Origin: Sinorhizobium psoraleae | GTDB lineage: Bacteria; Pseudomonadota; Alphaproteobacteria; Rhizobiales; Rhizobiaceae | Assembly: GCF_013283645.1 (NCBI RefSeq) | Contig: NZ_JABEKV010000003.1 | Span: 930,001-994,000 of the forward strand | DNA: 64,000 nt | Direction: 5' to 3' | Shown here: in pieces, positions 60,331-64,000 of the stretch | Position numbering within the stretch: position 1 is the stretch's first letter | How the letters are laid out: each line of letters begins with the position of its first letter | Notes under the pieces: model-generated | Databases searched by the model: none | The model's input: only the letters and a program-made list of their open reading frames with translations | Told to the model about the DNA's origin: nothing | Made by a program: the position numbers and the translations under genes

Positions 60331-61464
60331 TTGGGACAGCTCAATCTCAAAAAGGTTCAGAAATTCTACGGCACCTACGAAGTGCTGAAGGGCGTCGAGC
60401 TCGAAGTCAGGAACGGCGAATTCGTCGTCTTCGTCGGTCCGTCGGGTTGCGGCAAGTCCACGCTGCTCAGAATGATCGCTGGCCTTGACGAGACAACGGC
60501 GGGCGACATCGTCATCGACGGCAGGCGAGTCAACGACCTGCCGCCGGTCAAGCGCGGCATCGCCATGGTCTTCCAGTCCTATGCGCTCTATCCGCACATG
60601 ACCGTATTCGAGAACATCGCCTTTCCGCTGCGCGTGGAAAAGATGCCGGAGGAGAAGCTCAAAGCCAGGGTCGAGCATGCGGCGCGTATTCTCCATCTCG
60701 ACCAGCGCCTGCAACAGAAGCCCGGAATGCTGTCGGGTGGCCAACGGCAGCGCGTCGCGATTGGCCGGGCAATCGTCCGCGAGCCGAAGATCTTCCTCTT
60801 CGACGAGCCGCTGTCGAACCTGGACGCGGCCTTGCGCGCCGACATGCGCATCGAACTGGCGAAACTGCACCGGCAGCTGAAAGCGACGATGATCTACGTC
60901 ACGCACGACCAGGTCGAAGCGATGACGATGGCGGACCGGATCGTCGTGCTGAATGCCGGAGAGATAGCCCAGACGGGCGCGCCGCTTGAACTCTATCACA
61001 AGCCCGCCAACACCTTCGTGGCCGGCTTCATCGGCAACCCGAAAATGAACTTCCTGCCGGTCAGTTACAGGGGGGTGAGCGACGCAGGCGTAGAGGTCGA
61101 GTACAAGGGGCAGACGGCGATCGTTCCGGTCGAGCCGCGTAGCGGCATGGCCGGCGCGAGCTTGACGCTCGGCGTGCGCCCCGAGCACATCCAGATCGGT
61201 TCAGGCGACCTGACGTTGACGGTCACTCCCTCGGTCATCGAGCGTCTCGGCGCCCATACGGTTGCCTATGCCTCGCTCGGCGGCGAGGGCGAGAACTATT
61301 GCGCCATGCTGCCGGGGACCGTGGCGATCCGTGCGGACGAAGAGGTCAGGACCGGGATCCGCGCCGCCGACTGCCACCTGTTCGACGAAAACGGTATCGC
61401 CTTTGAGCGTCGCGTCGAGATGACAGATATCGACATGGCGCTTCTCGATCCAGCAGCAGCCTGA
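60331..61464 (+). CDS. Carbohydrate ABC ATPase (UgpC/MalK type)
   Basis: This 377-residue ATPase has Walker [10 protein letters not shown], signature [15 protein letters not shown], Walker [17 protein letters not shown] and [18 protein letters not shown], with a C-terminal TOBE/OB domain (~240-377) that in MalK-like proteins couples to the permeases. The likely start is TTG at 60331, with GGAG 8 bp before and the usual [15 protein letters not shown]-terminus; a GTG at 60313 is the alternative. It closes the oxidoreductase-transporter operon. Confidence 0.9.
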   Translation: MGQLNLKKVQKFYGTYEVLKGVELEVRNGEFVVFVGPSGCGKSTLLRMIAGLDETTAGDIVIDGRRVNDLPPVKRGIAMVFQSYALYPHMTVFENIAFPLRVEKMPEEKLKARVEHAARILHLDQRLQQKPGMLSGGQRQRVAIGRAIVREPKIFLFDEPLSNLDAALRADMRIELAKLHRQLKATMIYVTHDQVEAMTMADRIVVLNAGEIAQTGAPLELYHKPANTFVAGFIGNPKMNFLPVSYRGVSDAGVEVEYKGQTAIVPVEPRSGMAGASLTLGVRPEHIQIGSGDLTLTVTPSVIERLGAHTVAYASLGGEGENYCAMLPGTVAIRADEEVRTGIRAADCHLFDENGIAFERRVEMTDIDMALLDPAAA

Positions 61465-61583
61465 TTGGATGGGGGCGTCTGGTTGCCAGCCCGAATTCTC
61501 GGCTGAGAAATTTCCGCTTCCGTGATCGTTGTCGTAAAGTGCGGACGTCAATCTGCTCGGTGAACTCGGATCGCGAGGAAGGC

Positions 61584-61967
61584 ATGTCGGAAACAACCGT
61601 CAACGTGCGCTACATGGTAGATAACGTCGAGGCTGCCATCGCGTGGTACACGAAACATCTGGGCTTTTCGCTTCTCTCCAACCACGCTCCCGCTTTTGCG
61701 GACGTGAAGCGGGGAGCGCTGCGGCTGCTGCTGAGTGGCCCGACGAGCTCCGCGGGACGACCGATGCCCGACGGCGAGCGTCCTCAACCGGGCGGCTGGA
61801 ACCGAATCCACCTCATCGTCGATGATCTGGCTGCCGAGGTCGCCCAATTGCGAGCCGCCGGTGTCAAGTTCCGCAATGACATCGTCACCGGACCCGGCGG
61901 ATCGCAGATCCTGCTCATAGACCCCTCCGGCAATTTCGTGGAGCTGTTTCAGCCCGCCGGTCGCTGA
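61584..61967 (+). CDS. VOC-family (glyoxalase/bleomycin resistance-like) protein
   Basis: This 127-residue protein has two beta-alpha-beta halves: VRYMVDNVEAAIAWYTKHLG at the start and RIHLIVDDLAAEVAQLRAAG in the middle, ending LLIDPSGNFVELFQPA, where the Glu is a usual metal ligand. The reaction cannot be named from sequence. The ATG at 61584 follows GAGGAAGG. It stands alone between the sugar ABC operon and the convergent aminotransferase. Confidence 0.85.
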   Translation: MSETTVNVRYMVDNVEAAIAWYTKHLGFSLLSNHAPAFADVKRGALRLLLSGPTSSAGRPMPDGERPQPGGWNRIHLIVDDLAAEVAQLRAAGVKFRNDIVTGPGGSQILLIDPSGNFVELFQPAGR

Positions 61968-62075
61968 CAGCTGTTAGCGAACCAGCCCGGTTCCATCACC
62001 AACAGGGGCGCATAGTTCGCGGAGCGCCGAGGAAACCAGCGCTCCGCCAGATCTGAACGACCGGAACTCAGCCCG

Positions 62076-63455
62076 TTATTTGCTGCCGAGGACTTCGGTG
62101 ATTGCGCCGACTGCCGCCTTGACGACGATATCGGCCTCCTCGCGCGTCAGGCAGAGTGGCGGAGCAAAGCCGAGGATGTCGCCCTGCGGCATCGCGCGGC
62201 CGAGAACGCCTCGTTCCGCCAGCGCGGTCGCCACCTTCGGGCCGATCTTCTGCGCGGGCTCGAAGAACTTCCGATCGTCTCGATCCTCGACGAATTCGAT
62301 TGCCGCCATAAGACCATCGCCACGCACTTCGCCGACGTGCTTGTGGCCCGAGAGCGCCTTTGTGAGTTCGGACCGGAAATGGGCCCCGGTCGAACCGGCA
62401 TTCTCGACAATACCGAGCTCGTCGATCAGTTCGAGATTGGCGATGCCGGCAGCAGCGCAGATCGGGTGGGCGGAGTAGGTCCAGCCGTGGCCGATTGGGC
62501 CAAGTTCGTCCGACCCCTGCACCAGTACCTGCCACATCTTTTCCGAGATGATGCTGCCGGAAAGCGGCGCGTAGGCCGACGTCAGGCCCTTGGCGATGGT
62601 GATGAGATCAGGCTTGATGCCGTAGTGATCGGAGCCGAACATTGTCCCCAGGCGCCCGAAGCCCGTGACGACCTCGTCGGCGACGAGCAGAATGTCGTAT
62701 TTCTCAAGCACCGCCTGGATCTTCCGCCAGTAGCCCTTCGGCGGCGGCACAATGCCGCCTGTGCCGAGGATCGGCTCGCCGATAAAAGCCGCAATCGTGT
62801 CCGGCACTTCGGCAAGAATCATCTCTTCCAGCTTGTCGGCGCAATATTGCGAGAACTGCTCTTCATTCATCGAGCGGTCCGGACGGCGGAAATAGTAGGG
62901 CGCCTCGGTGTGCAGGATCGGCGCGCGCGGCAGATCGAAGGCATTATGGAAAAGCTGCAGGCCGGTCAGCGAGCCGGTCATGACACCTGAACCGTGATAG
63001 CCGCGCCAGCGAGAGATGATCTTCTTCTTCTCGGGCCTGCCGAGGATATTGTTGTAATACCAGATGAGCTTGATGTTGGTTTCGTTGGCGTCCGAACCCG
63101 AAAGGCCGAAATAGACGCGGCTCATGCCTTTTGGCGCGCGATCGATGATCATCTTGGAGAGCCGGATCGAGGCTTCGGTGCCGTGACCGACATAGGCGTG
63201 ATAATAGGCGAGGTTCTTCGCCTGTTCCGCGATCGCCTCGGCGATCTTCTGCCGTCCGTAGCCGACGTTGACGCAGTAGAGGCCGGCAAAGGCGTCAAGG
63301 CTGCGCTTGCCGGCAACGTCGGTGATGTAAACGCCTTCGCCGCTGCCAATGACCCGGGTCGGGGTCTCGCCGCGGGCATGCATTCCCATATGCGTGGACG
63401 GATGGAAGAAGTGGTCGCGGTCCCAGGCGGTGAGTTCGTTGCTTCTTTCGAGCAT
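62076..63455 (-). CDS. Class III aminotransferase (omega-amino acid/diamine:pyruvate type)
   Basis: This 459-residue PLP enzyme shows FAGLYCVNVGYGRQKIAEAI near residue 58, SGSDANETNIKLIWYYNN (~122), HGSGVMTGSLTGL, DEVVTGFGRLGTMFG (~262) and the PLP-binding Lys in LITIAKGLTSAYAPL (~284). It resembles the putrescine/omega-amino acid:pyruvate group rather than GabT of E. coli. AAAGGAACG precedes the ATG at 63455. It lies 24 bp downstream of a semialdehyde-type dehydrogenase on the same strand, which would oxidise the semialdehyde it makes. Confidence 0.9.
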   Translation of the reverse strand: MLERSNELTAWDRDHFFHPSTHMGMHARGETPTRVIGSGEGVYITDVAGKRSLDAFAGLYCVNVGYGRQKIAEAIAEQAKNLAYYHAYVGHGTEASIRLSKMIIDRAPKGMSRVYFGLSGSDANETNIKLIWYYNNILGRPEKKKIISRWRGYHGSGVMTGSLTGLQLFHNAFDLPRAPILHTEAPYYFRRPDRSMNEEQFSQYCADKLEEMILAEVPDTIAAFIGEPILGTGGIVPPPKGYWRKIQAVLEKYDILLVADEVVTGFGRLGTMFGSDHYGIKPDLITIAKGLTSAYAPLSGSIISEKMWQVLVQGSDELGPIGHGWTYSAHPICAAAGIANLELIDELGIVENAGSTGAHFRSELTKALSGHKHVGEVRGDGLMAAIEFVEDRDDRKFFEPAQKIGPKVATALAERGVLGRAMPQGDILGFAPPLCLTREEADIVVKAAVGAITEVLGSK

Positions 63456-63479
63456 GGTCGTTCCTTTCGTCAAATCCGT

Positions 63480-64000
63480 TCAGGCGGCGGTGTCGATGCA
63501 AAGATATTTGAGTTCGGTGAAGGCCTCCATGCCATGGCGGGAGCCTTCGCGTCCGAGGCCGGACTGTTTCCAGCCGCCGAAGGGAATCGGCCCGCCGGTG
63601 ATCTTCACCCGGTTGACCGCCACCATGCCGTACTCGAGCGCTCGTGCGAGCCGCAGTTGGCGAGCGCCATTTTCCGTAACGACATAGGCCACGAGGCCAT
63701 ATTCGGTGTCGTTCGCCCGGGCGATCACTTCATGCTCGCTGTCGAATGCGGTGACGGCCGCAACGGGGCCGAATGTTTCCTCACGCATGATCAGCGCATC
63801 ATCCGGCACATCGGTGAGCACGGTCGGTTGGAAGAACAGCCGCCCGGCGGCGTGACGTTTGCCGCCGATGGAGAGTTTCGCGCCGCGCTTCAGCGCGTCG
63901 GCGACCTGCTCCTCGACCTTGGCGATGGCACGCTCGTGCATCAGAGGGCCGATCTCCGTGTCTTGTGCGAGCCCCGCGCCGACTTTGAGACGGGAAACGC
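63480..64000 (-). CDS. gabD: Succinate-semialdehyde-type aldehyde dehydrogenase (partial, runs off right edge)
   Basis: Only the C-terminal ~172 residues are present, and the frame is open at the right edge. Visible are LAQDTEIGPLMHE at the edge, KRHAAGRLFFQPTVLTDVPD, REETFGPVAAVTAF, which is the ALDH motif around the conserved Glu and Phe, and VNRVKITGGPIPFGGWKQSG with EFTELKYLCID-like ending. The GabD-like PFGGWKQSGLGREG motif supports succinate-semialdehyde dehydrogenase. The catalytic Cys lies outside the window. It is upstream of, and probably co-transcribed with, the aminotransferase. Confidence 0.85.
   Translation of the reverse strand, partial: VSRLKVGAGLAQDTEIGPLMHERAIAKVEEQVADALKRGAKLSIGGKRHAAGRLFFQPTVLTDVPDDALIMREETFGPVAAVTAFDSEHEVIARANDTEYGLVAYVVTENGARQLRLARALEYGMVAVNRVKITGGPIPFGGWKQSGLGREGSRHGMEAFTELKYLCIDTAA

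Overview
The window is high-GC, densely packed alphaproteobacterial DNA. The gene families point to the Rhizobiaceae, most likely Sinorhizobium/Ensifer, and possibly a chromid such as pSymB. The evidence for this is a PuuE-UraD fusion, a DUF982 gene, paired hsp20 genes behind a ROSE-type RNA thermometer, an EcfG/RpoE2-type promoter and many ABC transporter operons. The genus and replicon are inferences from gene content. I see no rRNA, tRNA, CRISPR array, insertion sequence, phage gene or clearly broken gene. Two genes are cut by the window edges: the allantoinase fusion on the left and an aldehyde dehydrogenase on the right.

Positions 1-20100 are a near-complete purine-to-glycerate pathway. 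They encode guanine deaminase, the xanthine dehydrogenase subunits and XdhC, the membrane urate oxidase PuuD with its own cytochrome c domain, HIU hydrolase, and an allantoinase/OHCU decarboxylase fusion. These are followed by the glyoxylate branch gcl-hyi-glxR-ttuD behind a divergent IclR regulator with a near-consensus IclR box. A LysR gene is divergent from puuD. Inserted in this block are treY, which has a general-stress promoter, and a small secreted protein made largely of Asp-Gly repeats.

Positions 20148-29688 hold two small heat-shock proteins (RpoH-like promoter, ROSE-like leader), a DUF982 gene, and the coupled pair of a bacterial alpha-2-macroglobulin and penicillin-binding protein 1C. 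Positions 29689-35790 hold a polyamine-type ABC transporter ending in an Asp/Glu/hydantoin racemase, with a divergent GntR regulator.

Positions 36191-40473 are a deoxyribose module: deoR, deoC and a two-domain ALDH16-type aldehyde dehydrogenase. DeoR-like operators lie before deoR and deoC. A FucU/RbsD mutarotase follows. Positions 41241-47745 are a dipeptide-type ABC system split over two divergent transcripts, with an XRE-cupin regulator and a terminal GAF-domain gene. Positions 47894-51794 hold OsmC, an AhpD-like protein, dimethylarginine dimethylaminohydrolase behind a 44-bp near-perfect palindrome, and a mercuric-reductase-like flavoprotein coupled to a DUF4126 membrane protein.

Positions 52016-55878 are a yehZYXW (osmF)-type quaternary-amine ABC operon in the same gene order as E. 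coli. Positions 56073-61464 are a carbohydrate ABC operon led by a Gfo/Idh oxidoreductase. The window closes with a VOC protein and a convergent class III aminotransferase/aldehyde dehydrogenase pair.

Most of the content is recognisable catabolic and transport machinery. The most unusual items are the deoC-ALDH16 pairing, the Asp-Gly repeat protein, the palindrome before ddaH, the ROSE leader and the GAF gene inside an ABC operon.
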